From positions 26,114,651-26,178,650 of the forward strand of contig OY754967.1 in NCBI GenBank assembly GCA_963576475.1: 64,000 nt of DNA. Reading direction: 5' to 3'. Below the pieces are notes generated by a model. It searched no databases and was not told the origin of the DNA. It was given only the letters and a program-made list of their open reading frames with translations. The position numbers and the translations under genes are program-made. Source of the DNA: Molanna angustata. Taxonomy: Eukaryota > Arthropoda > Insecta > Trichoptera > Molannidae. Of the stretch, positions 33,016-47,085 are shown one piece after another (position 1 is the first letter of the stretch; each line of letters starts with the position of its first letter).

Positions 33016-34456
33016 GTGTTTCGTTTTATAAATTATTGTCATAAACATATCCCGTCTACCACTCCCATACTGAAAAAGCCATCTCTGGTCCCTTGTGATT
33101 TGAATAACTACAGACCAGTATCTAACCTATCTTTCTTATCGAAACTACTAGAGAAAATCGTCGCTTCACGTATTAAATATTTCATTGAATCACAAAACAT
33201 GTTCGCTACCCACCAATCAGCATACAGAAAGTATCCTCCACAGAAACGGGTCTCCTTCGATTACTTTCAGATGTAATCCTTGCAACAGAAACAGTCAAAC
33301 TAGTTCTTCTTTCGTTTCTGGATATGAGCGCAGCTTTTGACACAGTCGACCAACAATTTCTTTTAAACAGACTGAACATATCCTACGGCATTCACGGAAC
33401 AGCCCACTCGTGGCTGCAATCTTATTTACATAACCGTTCTCAAAGCATAATAATAAATAAATAAAAGTCTTTCCGTACTAAAGTGACGACAGGAGTTCCC
33501 CAGGGGTCTGTGCTTGGCCCGTTACTGTTCACACTTTACACAAAGGACATTTTTAATATAGTAAAATCTCATGGTTTACTTGCACACTGCTACGCCGATG
33601 ACTGGCAGCTATACTTTTATTCAACTCCGAGTGAATCATGCCTTCTAAAAGACAAAATTTATCTGTGCATCGAAGAGATAGAACGGTGGATGGCTTCAAA
33701 TAAACTAAAATTAAATCCAACTAAGACAAAATTTCTCTGGATGGCCACACACCGCCGGCAGCATTACGTAGACAGCACCTTTGTCTCTGTCGCAGACACC
33801 GACATTATTCCCAAGTCCGCCGTTAAACTTCTGGGAGTCCATATTGACTCCAGTCTGAGTCTCAAAAAACAAATAAACAGCACAACATCCTCTGCTTTCT
33901 ACCACTTACGACGAATAAATCTATCAAACGAAATATACCCACGGAAGCAACGAAATCTCTAGTAAACGCATTCGTTATTTCCCGCCTGGACTACTGTAAT
34001 GGTATCTACGCAAACTTCCCAAAGCTTGAGCTAAACAAACTTCAATCCGTCTTCAACGCTGCTGCTAGGCTAATCACCGGAGCTGCGAAATTCTCACACA
34101 TATCCAACCATCTACGAAATCTTCACTGACTAAAAGTGCCAGAGAGAATCAAGTACAAATTGTGTTTGTTGACTTTCAAAACGATCCATGGCATTGCTCC
34201 CACGTATCTTTCAGACTTCTGCATCTCTCTCACCGTAAACGAGCGACAACAAACACTTCGGTCAGCCACCATATCCAGAGTCAACACTACATCCTTCGGT
34301 GATCGTGCTTTTGCTGTGGCTGGACCAGCCTTGTGGAATAAACTACCACCTGAACTGAGGCAAATCGACAACTTAGCACTATTCAGGAAACACCTGAAAA
34401 CTCACTTCTTCCGCTATTCCTTTCACCTCACCTGTACCCCGTCGATTCCGCACTAG
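33016..34456 (+). pseudogene. CR1-like LINE ORF2, 5'-truncated, three frames
   Basis: Piece 1 (33016-33270) reads LNNYRPVSNLSFLSKLLEKI and HQSAYRK. Piece 2, shifted, reads SFLDMSAAFDTVDQQFLLNR (motif A) and a stop at 33462. Piece 3 (33483-33962) reads TTGVPQGSVLGPLLFTLY (motif B), CYADDWQLY (motif C, YADD at residues 37-40) and LKLNPTKTKF. After a further shift come FVISRLDYCNGIY, LQSVFNAAARLITG and the C-terminus FAVAGPALWNKLPPELRQ ending at 34456. These are diagnostic RT and C-terminal blocks of CR1/L2-type LINEs. Endonuclease is missing. Its 3' UTR is interrupted by an R1-clade insertion, and the CR1-type tail reappears at 37172-37220. Confidence 0.85.
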
Positions 34457-34469
34457 AGGAAGCCGCTGG

Positions 34470-36857
34470 ATGGAATTCGATGCTGACTTTGTGCGATTCC
34501 TAGACAATTTCAATCATGACTTGTTGAATACACAGAACATGGCAACTAGTCTTACTCAAGGCATCATCGACAGCGCCGAAAGAACGTTGGGTAGAACTGT
34601 TCCACTAGCAATAACTCCCAATATTTGGTGGCACCCTTGCCTCAACTCTCTCAAACAATCCTCTTCACGTGCTCGCAGGGCACTACGACAAGGAAAAAGC
34701 CGTGGTTACGCATCTAGAGTCATCTCCATCTTACACACCGAATACAGAAAAGCTGACAACTTATACAAATCTGAAATTATCCGCGCTAAAAGATCAAGCT
34801 GGCAACGAATGGTGTCCGAGGTGTCAACATCAGATCCATGGGGTACAGTTTTTAAATGCGTTTCCGCCAATAAAGCAAACGCCTCACCAATATCTTGCAT
34901 CCGTGACCCAGCTACGGGTGAGTTGACAGATAGCCTTGATTCCACTGCATCAGCTTTTCTCGCAGCGCTTATAGCTTCTGACGATCCCTCCTTAGACAAT
35001 TATTTTCATCAGCAAGTTCGTGCTGCCCAGCACACTGTTCCAAACAGTCAAGCTGCAACCCCAACTTCTGCTGAGGAACTTGATATTTTGATCAAAAATC
35101 TAAAAAAGAATAAGTCACCGGGTTTCGATCGTATCGACTCAGCCATTGTACAAAGAAGTTGGATCCTAGCCCGCCACGAGCTGACTCAAATATTTAATAA
35201 ATGTTTAACTGAGGGCATTTTTCCGGATTGTTGGAAGAAGGGTTTGATGACAGTTATACCAAAACGTAGCGATAGACCGAGTACAGATCCAAAGGCGTAC
35301 AGGCCTATTACCCTCTTGCCTATACTTGGTAAAATCTTAGAACATCTTATCTGCCGGAGAATAGAATTCCACCTTTCGCACACACGTCCCTTGTCCCTCC
35401 GTCAATTCGGGTTTCGTCCAGGACTCTCAACCACTGATGCTATAAATGCAATCACTGATTTTGTAAGTGTCTCCAATGAAAAATATGTAATTGCCATCAG
35501 TCTTGATATTACAGGAGCTTTTGATAATGCATGGTGGCCCTTAATTCTCTGGAAGCTTAAAAATCGTCAAATTCCGAATAACATATATTCCATTATTAAA
35601 AGCTACTTTTCAAATCGATGCGTAGTCACTCCTGGTGGACAACAGCTACATGAGCGGTCTGTGAGTATAGGGTGTCCGCAGGGTTCGGTTCTTGGTCCTC
35701 TGTTATGGAATATACTCTTTGACGACTTTCTTGACTTACCCCTTCCTGAAAATTGTGAAATCTATGCTTATGCTGACGATGCCACTATCCTTATTCGTGG
35801 AAACTCGCGTCGGGCCATTGAGCGCTCGGCAGATCTTGCTCTGTCTTTGGTTTCTGATTGGGGTGAATGTAACAAACTCTCGTTTGCTCCAACAAAGACA
35901 TTTGGTATTGTGCTAAAAGGTACCTTAAAAAGGCAACCCACTATTCAGTTCTTGGGAACTAATATTATGTTCAAGAGTCACATTACATGTCTTGGAGTTA
36001 CTCTGGAGAGGGGGCTGTCTTTTAATCAGCACGTCAGCAGTGCTGTTGATAAGGCAAAAACAGCTTTCTACAAAGTTGCCCATATATCTCGGGTCAATTG
36101 GGGTCTGAAATTCCCCACAGCACGGGTGTTTTACAATGCAGTCTTTCTTGGAATTGCATGTTATGCTTTGGGTTGTTGGTCACAATCTTGTAGTCTTCAA
36201 TACATTCGCAGGAAATTGCTCTCTGGCCAAAGGTTCGCACTCTTGGCCCTATCCAAAGCCTATAGAACATGTGCGACGGATTCTCTCCCTCTTCTTACGG
36301 GACTGGCTCCGTTGGACTTGGAAACTCAGAGGCGTGGCGCTTCTTACCATTTGATGAAACGACAGTCTTCTGAAATTGGTGAGATTCGGCTTCATCCCCC
36401 CGAAGGCCCTATTTCCCCCAGAAACATTAACAGCATCACCATGGAAGCTCTGCTGGACTCTTGGCAGGCTCGATGGAGCTCGTGCCCCGTGGGACGAACA
36501 ACATTCTTGTTTTTCCCTGATGTGAGGACTAGACTTCGTCAATCTTGGGCCGTCCCAGATTTCTGGACATCTCAGTTTATTACAGGACACGGCAGCTTTA
36601 ATAGCTACCTTCATAGATTCCGCCTTGTAAACTCGTCCTCATGTCAGTTATGCCATCACCCTGACCAAACTTCAGAGCACATCCTCTGGGAATGCTCTCA
36701 CCCAAATGTGTCCTACAACAGAACGGAGCTCCTCGCGGCAGTCCGTGGGCCTCTTCAAGGTCCCATTGGGCATGCGGATTTAGTGGTCTCTAAGAAGAAC
36801 TTTACAGCCTTCAAATTGTTTTGCCATGGCTATAGTGCCCTTCTATCTGCTGAATAA
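34470..36857 (+). CDS. R1-clade LINE ORF2, reverse transcriptase part, open
   Basis: A 795-codon uninterrupted frame. Reverse transcriptase (about residues 190-560) has KKNKSPGFDRI, YRPITLLPILGKILE, QFGFRPGLSTTDAI, AISLDITGAFDN (motif A, Asp346), GCPQGSVLGPLLWN (motif B) and YAYADDATILI (YADD at 434-437). The C-terminus carries CX2CX8HX4C (Cys725, Cys728, His737, Cys742), the zinc-knuckle-like motif after RT in R1/I-type elements. The N-terminal endonuclease is missing: the ORF opens in the endonuclease-RT linker, so Met1 is only the first ATG after truncation. A 17-A run follows the stop. It sits inside the 3' end of a CR1-like LINE. The intact frame suggests recent insertion; independent mobility is not expected. 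Confidence 0.88.
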   Translation: MEFDADFVRFLDNFNHDLLNTQNMATSLTQGIIDSAERTLGRTVPLAITPNIWWHPCLNSLKQSSSRARRALRQGKSRGYASRVISILHTEYRKADNLYKSEIIRAKRSSWQRMVSEVSTSDPWGTVFKCVSANKANASPISCIRDPATGELTDSLDSTASAFLAALIASDDPSLDNYFHQQVRAAQHTVPNSQAATPTSAEELDILIKNLKKNKSPGFDRIDSAIVQRSWILARHELTQIFNKCLTEGIFPDCWKKGLMTVIPKRSDRPSTDPKAYRPITLLPILGKILEHLICRRIEFHLSHTRPLSLRQFGFRPGLSTTDAINAITDFVSVSNEKYVIAISLDITGAFDNAWWPLILWKLKNRQIPNNIYSIIKSYFSNRCVVTPGGQQLHERSVSIGCPQGSVLGPLLWNILFDDFLDLPLPENCEIYAYADDATILIRGNSRRAIERSADLALSLVSDWGECNKLSFAPTKTFGIVLKGTLKRQPTIQFLGTNIMFKSHITCLGVTLERGLSFNQHVSSAVDKAKTAFYKVAHISRVNWGLKFPTARVFYNAVFLGIACYALGCWSQSCSLQYIRRKLLSGQRFALLALSKAYRTCATDSLPLLTGLAPLDLETQRRGASYHLMKRQSSEIGEIRLHPPEGPISPRNINSITMEALLDSWQARWSSCPVGRTTFLFFPDVRTRLRQSWAVPDFWTSQFITGHGSFNSYLHRFRLVNSSSCQLCHHPDQTSEHILWECSHPNVSYNRTELLAAVRGPLQGPIGHADLVVSKKNFTAFKLFCHGYSALLSAE

Positions 36858-36872
36858 AAAAAAAAAAAAAAA
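36856..36872 (+). repeat. A17 run at the end of the R1 ORF
   Basis: Uninterrupted A run overlapping the TAA stop. It may be the true 3' tail of the R1 copy, in which case 36873-37171 belongs to something else, or an internal run in its 3' UTR. Confidence 0.8.
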
Positions 36873-37171
36873 TTAAATTCCAGAGTGTCCTTGGTCAACT
36901 CTCTGATGCCCAGTTTTACAGTCACAGGCTTGAAGTACTCTCGCGACAATCCATGTTTGTGAATATTATGTTCACCGACGTTGATTGTTATTTTTTGCAC
37001 AATTGTGCCGAGACCACGAGTCTAGAGGAGCTTCTAGAGCTACTCTTCGTGCCATGCATTCTTTGTCATTCTTACTAGCGTTCTGTGAAGGGGCCGTTTC
37101 AGTCCCCATATGCGGAACGGGTGGAGGTGGGCGTAGCTTCTTCCGCGAGTCTTACAAAAACCTGTAATAGT
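36873..37171 (+). other. R1 3' UTR or unassigned segment
   Basis: G+C-richer than its surroundings with short inverted pieces (ctagaggagcttctagag). It lies between the R1 A-run and the CR1 tail. I could not decide whether it is R1 3' UTR or displaced CR1 3' UTR. Confidence 0.35.
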
Positions 37172-37222
37172 TATATTCAAAGCGCCCTTGAGGTGAGGTT
37201 ATCACAAAAACGGCGCTATAAA
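37172..37222 (+). mobile_element. CR1-type 3' terminal hairpin
   Basis: AGCGCC (37181) pairs with GGCGCT (37212-37217), with an inner GTGA/TCAC stem. The same arrangement is at 53339-53376, after another CR1-like C-terminus. It presumably completes the LINE of 33016-34456 on the far side of the R1 insertion and would be the site recognised by that LINE's reverse transcriptase. Confidence 0.7.
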
Positions 37223-37828
37223 AATTATCCCAATTTATTTATTAAAACTTGATATATATGAACAATAATCTGAAATTGTAAAATGTATTAATTGTCATTA
37301 GTGTTAACTATCGTAATGATGTATATTTCGTAAATTAGGTATATCTAAAACTTTTCGATTAAACATAGAGATTTAATTGCACAGAAGACAAATTCTTTTA
37401 GTATTAGACGTATACCATACGCCATAATAACAAAAACATCGGGATGCAACTCAGTGCAGACTGCACTGGCCCATATTCCCAAAGATAATTTCGAAATCAT
37501 TACTCCCCAAATTTCATAGATATAAAGTTAAGTTAGTTAAGAAAAGAAAAACCAAAAAAAGATTTAAATATCTTGATACTTTGCAGCTACTTTTTTGTGG
37601 CTCATTTCAACTAATAAATTAAAATTATAATTCATTTGTTTACACCGCTTTTGAGTATTTAATGTTAACCGGTTTCAGAGCTGACCCGCTCCCTCATCCG
37701 AACAAACTCATAAGTTACAATTTTAATTTATTAAAAAATTAAATTTCAATTTTTCCTTAACACATTTTCTATGCATGTATTCTATAATTATATGTTTGAT
37801 GCAATCAATGCATTTTTTTTTAAATAAT
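37223..37828. other. A+T-rich DNA
   Basis: No feature recognised. Confidence 0.4.
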
Positions 37829-37980
37829 GTTGTCCTTGTCACAAGTATACATATACATTCTGATACATTCCCTAAACAAAGTAGTAATGCTTGTGCTATG
37901 GGTGAACACAATCGGTCGTAGCAGGATTCGACGACTGGATTACTAACCCAGCGCGCTAACCGTTCTGCCACCACCCACCT
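37829..37980 (-). mobile_element. SINE-1 copy, antisense
   Basis: On the minus strand: ggtgggtggtggcagaacgg head with gctgggttagtaatccag, body gcattactactttgtttagg and gtatacttgtgacaag tail. The box B region appears shortened by a deletion (gtcgaatcctgctacg). Confidence 0.75.
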
Positions 37981-38390
37981 CAATCACATGTATTATTAAT
38001 TTTTCTGTTTATTTTCGCAGAACAAAAACTCGACCAGACTTGTGATATTATAATTTCGATGGTTGTCATCCATCATGTTGGATAACAAGTGTATGACAGG
38101 TTTTGTCATATTAAATCAAAATCTTTTTCTTTTTCCCCCGAGAAAACGGTTACTTGCGATGTTTTCCACAACCTGAAAACTGTAGATTACCTTTTCCGTA
38201 TTATATGTCACGGTTATTCAACTCCAAATTGCTCGTTGTTCACTCTCTGTACATTTCATAGTGTCAAGTTTACGAAAGGTTTTTGCAAAGAAAATGCTGC
38301 TACAAACCGGTCCAGGCTTTTAATAAAAGATTATATTTTATCATAAACATTTCATATATCATTAATATATTTATTAAATTTTTTTTCAAA
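37981..38390. other. Unassigned DNA
   Basis: An 85-codon plus-strand open frame at 38089-38346 has no recognisable domain. Nothing else. Confidence 0.3.
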
Positions 38391-38499
38391 CTCATTTGTG
38401 TGATAATACACTCATTTGTGTGATAATACACCCATTTGTGTGATAATACACTCATTTGTGTGATAATACACTCATTTGTGTGATAATACACTCATTTTA
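38391..38499 (+). repeat. 20-bp minisatellite, about 5.4 copies
   Basis: Unit ctcatttgtgtgataataca starting at 38391, 38411, 38431, 38451, 38471 and a partial at 38491; the third has one substitution (cccattt). Confidence 0.95.
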
Positions 38500-38869
38500 A
38501 ATTATAGCTGTTTTGATTATTTTAAAACATTTAAGATACCTACTTACCTTCTTTTTATATAGCAATTTTTAACATTTGTGTCATTCACTTGTCAAAATTA
38601 CGAATCCAGTACGGACAGACAAGTTAATTAAATAGGATGTAAAAAAAAATATTTGTTTTTCAAATTGCCAAGGAAAAAAATTCTTTTTTTTTCATTTTTG
38701 ACTGATAAAATATCATTTCCTATGTTAATTCTATATCTATCTATTTTTTTTACAAAAAAAAATATATATATAAATAAATATTAATACACTTCTAATTTAA
38801 TTTCCCAACCATTCAACTATTTTAAGACTTTAACGTACTAACTACAGCACATCTCTATATTATACAAAT
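38500..38869. other. A+T-rich DNA
   Basis: No feature recognised. Confidence 0.4.
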
Positions 38870-39362
38870 TCTATTTCAATTCAGAAAATAATAAGAAAAA
38901 CCATATCACTACTCAACATTCTCACGATACAAGACACAGATATCAACTAATCACTCCGAAGACAAACACTGCATACGGACAAAGACATTATCAATACTTG
39001 TCTCCAAAAATATTAAATTTAGTAGCAAAACATGTAAAGAACATAGGTACATTTGAAAGAAAACACAAGACGTAAACATACATACAATACTTACATGGTT
39101 ATATAACAAAGGGATCAACTATTGTCAGCAAATTCTCAATTCCTAACAACGTACATGACAAAACTACTAACATAGGACTCAAAAAGTGGACCATGAGCTA
39201 CACAATCATTCTATATAAATACTTAAAATGATTAAGTAATTAATATTATGTATCTAGCAGTACCCCAGAACAGGCCTGGCCTAGTGAGGTGGTACCTACA
39301 AACCGACCCAATTCATTTCTTATATTGCTTTTTTATTAATTAATATTTTTAATAAATAAAAA
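38870..39362 (+). pseudogene. LINE C-terminus and 3' UTR, same family as 30061-30648
   Basis: One frame reads HDTRHRYQLITPKTNTAYGQ, RHYQYLSPKILN, then FERKHKT and YLHGYI, the C-terminal blocks of CR1/L2/Jockey-type ORF2. The 3' UTR has a stem-loop around agaacaggcctggcctagtg (about 39262-39300), as in the 30494-30528 copy. It ends in a taataaataaaaatc tail. Confidence 0.7.
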
Positions 39363-40085
39363 TCAAAAATTGTAAAAAAAATGAATACGTTATTACTAAG
39401 GTCCGTCTACATCTACCTACTTACTGACCTTTGAATAAATATTTCGTACATTTTGCCTTTAACGTGCTCTTTTGTTTCAAGGCTTAAAATTTTCAACTTT
39501 TGAAAAATTTAGCATTAAACATTTAATTCTTGCTTTGAAACAGTCTACCTTACATTCATTTCGTAAACATTTTCATTAAAACATTTCTATTAATTTACGT
39601 TTCGTTTATAACTCGTATTTTTAAATTAATATGTTATTTATTCGAATATTTAGTAAATGCACATTGAAGTTTTTTCCCTATCGGGAATCAATGCAATTTT
39701 ATGAATTTTTTAACAAATCAACTTAAAAAAATCTAATCCATTGTTTGCGTATATGCAACAGTAAAAATATTCGATTTATATTACACAACACAAACCATAT
39801 CTTTCACATAAAAAAATTACATTTAACATTGGAATGAAGAAAAAATCCTTTAAGCAATATAAATTATATACAAAAAGATAGAAAGATATAAAGGTACATT
39901 GAAAAAAAAAACAAACGAGCTTTTACAGAATTGAGAAAAGAGTAGGTATTATATATACACACATAGATGCACACACGTACACACATATTTACAAAAAGAG
40001 AAACAAATAAATATGGAAAATAAAAAAAGAAAACATTTTATGTTGACATTATATTATTATCGTCTTTGATTCAGCACTTCTGCCC
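39363..40085. other. A+T-rich DNA with an FB-1 outer fragment
   Basis: Positions 39670-39785 (tttttccctatcgggaatca, ccattgtttgcgtatatgc) resemble the outer sequence of FB-1 at 56965-57030. The rest is unassigned. Confidence 0.4.
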
Positions 40086-40087
40086 AT

Positions 40088-40240
40088 CTTTCTATAATAC
40101 GTATAATAGGTGAACGTTCCGCAAACGCTTAGAGTGATCACTTAAACCAGCCGATGACAGGTCGTAAGCCCTGAATATCCTTGAGTTCCTGGTTCTCTTA
40201 TAATATTACAATTTCGTCTCTATTGAGATATTAAAATAAA
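40088..40240 (+). repeat. FB-1 right-arm fragment
   Basis: ggtgaacgttccgcaaacgc, aaaccagccgatgacaggtc and tttcgtctctattgagatat match the right arm of 56525-56964. Confidence 0.75.
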
Positions 40241-40958
40241 AAAGTTATTTAATATTTTTTTATAAAGTGTATGGGTAACAATGATTTAAAAGTGACTCCA
40301 TCATACCGTTTACCCAGTGGCATAGCAAATGGCTCTCTGGACCGAGTACTTGTGCACAGAAATAATGAACGGAGACTGAAACAAGCAAAGAGAAAGAGAG
40401 AGACAGAAGCATTGGCTTAGTGAATTATTCATGAAGTCTGCTTGCTTCGTGGATAAGGGGTTTAATATCTTCCTCACAGCATATAGAAGTCTCTTCTTTT
40501 GAGTGGGATTCGCCAATTTCGAGGGCTTTCGCCTCAAAATAGGTGAAAAAGTATAATGATTCTTCTCAGATGAGACACCCAACTGAGATCGAGAGCAAAA
40601 ATTGAAACAGAAACTACATTCAATATACATTTCTATTTTACAAGTATAATCTTGTTCATTTGACCTTTCATTTCAAAATAAGTATTTCTACACTGTTATG
40701 TCAAATTGAAAAAAAATGGCTTTAAAACAACTTGTAACCAAATTTTATAATAATGTTTTGATTTATTTTTCTATACCTAACAAAAATAACCTTAAATAAG
40801 ACGTTTTACTTTTTATTAGTATAAAAAATATACTAAACTTGCGCGGATAGTTAAAAATTTATTAAAATAATATCAATAACCAATCGAAAAATAACAAATG
40901 ATCAATAGGTACATACCTCAAATACTGGAATAAGATACCGTGGAGCATACATGCAATT
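40241..40958. other. Unassigned DNA
   Basis: A 106-codon minus-strand open frame (40310-40630) is low-complexity at its centre (CFCLSLSLCLF) and unrecognised; on the plus strand the same stretch is purine-rich (gcaaagagaaagagagagac). Confidence 0.3.
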
Positions 40959-40961
40959 ACC

Positions 40962-41017
40962 TCATTGCAGGGTTTTAAAAAACACTGCAAGGTATGGTTA
41001 TTGAAGTATTGAACTAA
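40962..41017 (+). pseudogene. Scrap of LINE ORF C-terminus
   Basis: Reads LQGFKKHCKVWLLKY, matching LQSFKKHCKIWLLN in the antisense LINE at 17590-17890. Confidence 0.5.
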
Positions 41018-41275
41018 CTATGGCGATAGTATGTATAATTGAAGAATACGTACAAAACGTAAACTTAAAGATATTTTGTTTTCTATATAAAACATGTAGG
41101 TATGTATGTCAGGATAGGGTAATATATAGGTATTTTTTTTCCTACCCAGAATATGAAAACAACATGATGGTATGTATTAGATAGTGTATAGGCCACAAAA
41201 ATATAGCCATACAAATTGTATGAAGCGATGTCGTCACTAAATTCAATTTATATAAAAAAAGTTAAAAAAAGTTTC

Positions 41276-41278
<3 letters not shown>
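41018..41278 (-). mobile_element. Family A fragment, antisense, ending in (AT)n
   Basis: gcgatagtatgtataattga through cctacccagaatatgaaaac and gaagcgatgtcgtcactaaa is the reverse complement of the right half of the family A elements. The GT half is missing; the fragment stops at an (AT)n array. Confidence 0.7.

Positions 41279-41342
<64 letters not shown>
41279..41342. repeat. (AT)n array, about 64 bp
   Basis: Uninterrupted alternating AT. Confidence 0.95.
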
Positions 41343-41345
<3 letters not shown>

Positions 41346-41384
41346 GTATTGAAGTATTATTATATATATTAATGAAGTATTCAA

Positions 41385-41665
41385 ACAATTTCGTGTACTA
41401 AAGCTAAACAATTTATATAAAAAATATACTCTTTTAACAACATTTAAAAAATATTATAGTGAAATACATGAAAACAACAATAGAACCAGATCGAAAAATA
41501 ATATTGCTATCCCTCGCGTCAATACATCTGCAGCCCAGCACCACTTTACATACCTGGGAATAAAACATTTTAATGACCTTCCAGATGAATTGAGGAAAAT
41601 GAAGGAATATATACAATTTAAAAATTCTATTATAAAACATATTAACAATTATAATTACATCCAGT
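41385..41665 (+). pseudogene. LINE ORF C-terminus (Jockey/CR1-type)
   Basis: Reads ENNNRTRSKNNIAIPRVNTS then AAQHHFTYLGIKHFNDLPDE and LRKMKEYIQFKNSIIKHINN, stop at 41665. The NTR-like block, then 'y.G.k.fN.LP.elr......fK..i..hi', is the usual end of Jockey/CR1-type ORF2. Confidence 0.7.
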
Positions 41666-42747
<1,082 letters not shown>

Positions 42748-42773
42748 AAATCTAAGGTTTTCGCGAGTACAAA

Positions 42774-45010
<2,237 letters not shown>

Positions 45011-45025
45011 TTCCTCCTCTGTTAA
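45011..45025 (-). promoter_or_regulatory. Polypurine tract
   Basis: Minus-strand AACAGAGGAGGAA directly precedes the TGTGACG start of the 3' LTR. This is the expected position of the plus-strand DNA primer in reverse transcription. Confidence 0.8.
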
Positions 45026-46374
45026 CAAAAAAAAGAAAAAAAAAGTGTTTTGATAGTAAATTTGAAAAACAGAAATTAGTAAATATAACTGGCATAAGTC
45101 CCATGTTCCCTAACTCAACCGAATCCCGCGAGGAAAAACACCTACAATTTAAGGATAAGGAAAATGTTAGAGTTCAAATGACATAAGTCTATGTCGCTGA
45201 TAACGACATATCCTTGTCATTTAAATAACTGGTGACAGATCTGGAACGGTTACATAATAAAAAATAACAAAAATTATCCACCATAAAAATATATAAAATT
45301 CTTAAACTAGCTGAAACAGAAAATTTTCATATTAAATAAAAATTCCAAATTTTGACATACTTGCTGTCAAGATTAACTATTCATTTAAATGAAACCCCTC
45401 TGTTCATATTTCAGACGTAATAACAATTATAACATAGTATTTACAGATCTGGTGGTGAACGTTTTCAGTCCACTCACGTTTGATTATTTAACCCCTTCAA
45501 TGACACTCCCGAGAAGCGTTCATTATTTTTTAATCAATGGAAAACTAAGGAAACCCCATCTTAGCTTTTCGTCTTGTCTCCATATTGTGAGCTTGGATTA
45601 GCTATCATTTGTGCTAATTCTCATTGTGAGCTAGAATCTGCGGAAGAGGCTCTCATGTTGAAACAGAATCACTCAGATACCATGTATCTTCAAGCGTGAT
45701 ACAGTTATCGTGAGTCCATCCTATAAACACCTTAACTCACGATAAAAAAAATTTCATCATAGGGAAAATTTAAAGTTCAGAATATTTTCCCAGTTAAAAC
45801 AGCATCATAGTCATCATATCAAATTGTGAGCTTAGCTCAGTATCATACATGCAAGTCTTAATTGTAAGCCAAGAAATGTGAAAGCTAACATGTAAATTTG
45901 TCTATGAAAGATTTATGTGTCAGACATAGCAAATGTAAAATATCATTATTTTAATAATCATTATCAATAACTATAAACATCAGTTATCATGAGTACCTCC
46001 TATAAACACCTTACCCATGATAAGAAAATTCATCGGGAAGATAAATGCATAAAATTTATCCACTTTGATCCCAGATGAAAAACATTTTTATATTAAACAA
46101 AAGAAATTTCATACCAGCATCTTATTTCTCCATAACAAATAATAATATAATGCAATTTTAAAATTAATATTTCAAGAATGTGATAAGTCCAATATTGAAT
46201 TTGCATTACACTATTTTGATCATAACAGAATTCAATCTTAACTAAAATGTTGTTATATATCATGGTATTAGAGATCAGGTTTGGTAATAGATTACCCAAT
46301 ATGTCATACATAAAAGCATCAGCTAGACAGAACATCAAAAATGTAATATCTAATGACTAAATTTAATAAAAATT
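45026..46374 (-). other. LTR-element interior, non-coding 3' part
   Basis: A+T-rich with short inverted repeats. Two related segments (near 45700-45770 and 45975-46045) share gttatcRtgagt ... ctataaacacctta with a hairpin formed by actcacgat-type ends. No envelope-like ORF is seen. Confidence 0.5.
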
Positions 46375-47085
46375 TATAACGTCTAATAAATTGTAACTCT
46401 TCCTATTGCACAGCAAGTGTGTCTCCTCATGTATGTCATGTAACAGTGTCTCTTTGTTATGATTAAGGACACTAGTACATACAAAATTATATAAAAATAA
46501 TCTACAAAATGACAAGAATTGAGAAAATTTGTAACATTCAATAATTTGTAATATCTTCTATCGCACACCAAGTGTGTCACCTCATGTATCTCATGTGACA
46601 GTGTCTCTTTGTTATGATTAAGGACACTAGTCCATGCAAGGTTATAAAAAAAATAGTCTACAGAATGATAAGATTTGAGAAAATTTATAACGTTCAATAA
46701 TTTGTAATTTCTTCTATCGCACACCAAGTGTGTCATCTCATGTATCTCATGTGACAGTGTCTCTTTGTTATGATTAAGGACACTAGTCCATGCAAGGTTA
46801 TAAAAAAATAGTCTACAGAATGATAAGATTTGAGAAAATTTATAACGTTCAATAATTTGTAATTTCTTCTATCGCACACCAAGTGTGTCATCTCATGTAT
46901 CTCATGTGACAGTGTCTCTTTGTTATGATTAAGGACACTAGTCCATGCAAGGTTATAAAAAAATAGTTTACAGAATGATAAGATTTGAGAAAATTTACAA
47001 CGTTCAACAATTTGTAATTTCTTCTATCGCACACCAAGTGTGTCACCTCATGTATCTCATGTGACAGACAATGATCAGAGTCTCT
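46375..47085 (-). repeat. 155-bp tandem repeat inside the LTR element, about 4.6 copies
   Basis: The marker gtgtctctttgttatg starts at 46446, 46601, 46757 and 46912, with a truncated variant near 47080, giving a 155-156-bp period. Each unit holds caccaagtgtgtca and ggacactagt. The third and fourth full copies are nearly identical; the first is most diverged. Translation of either strand gives no motif. Confidence 0.9.
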
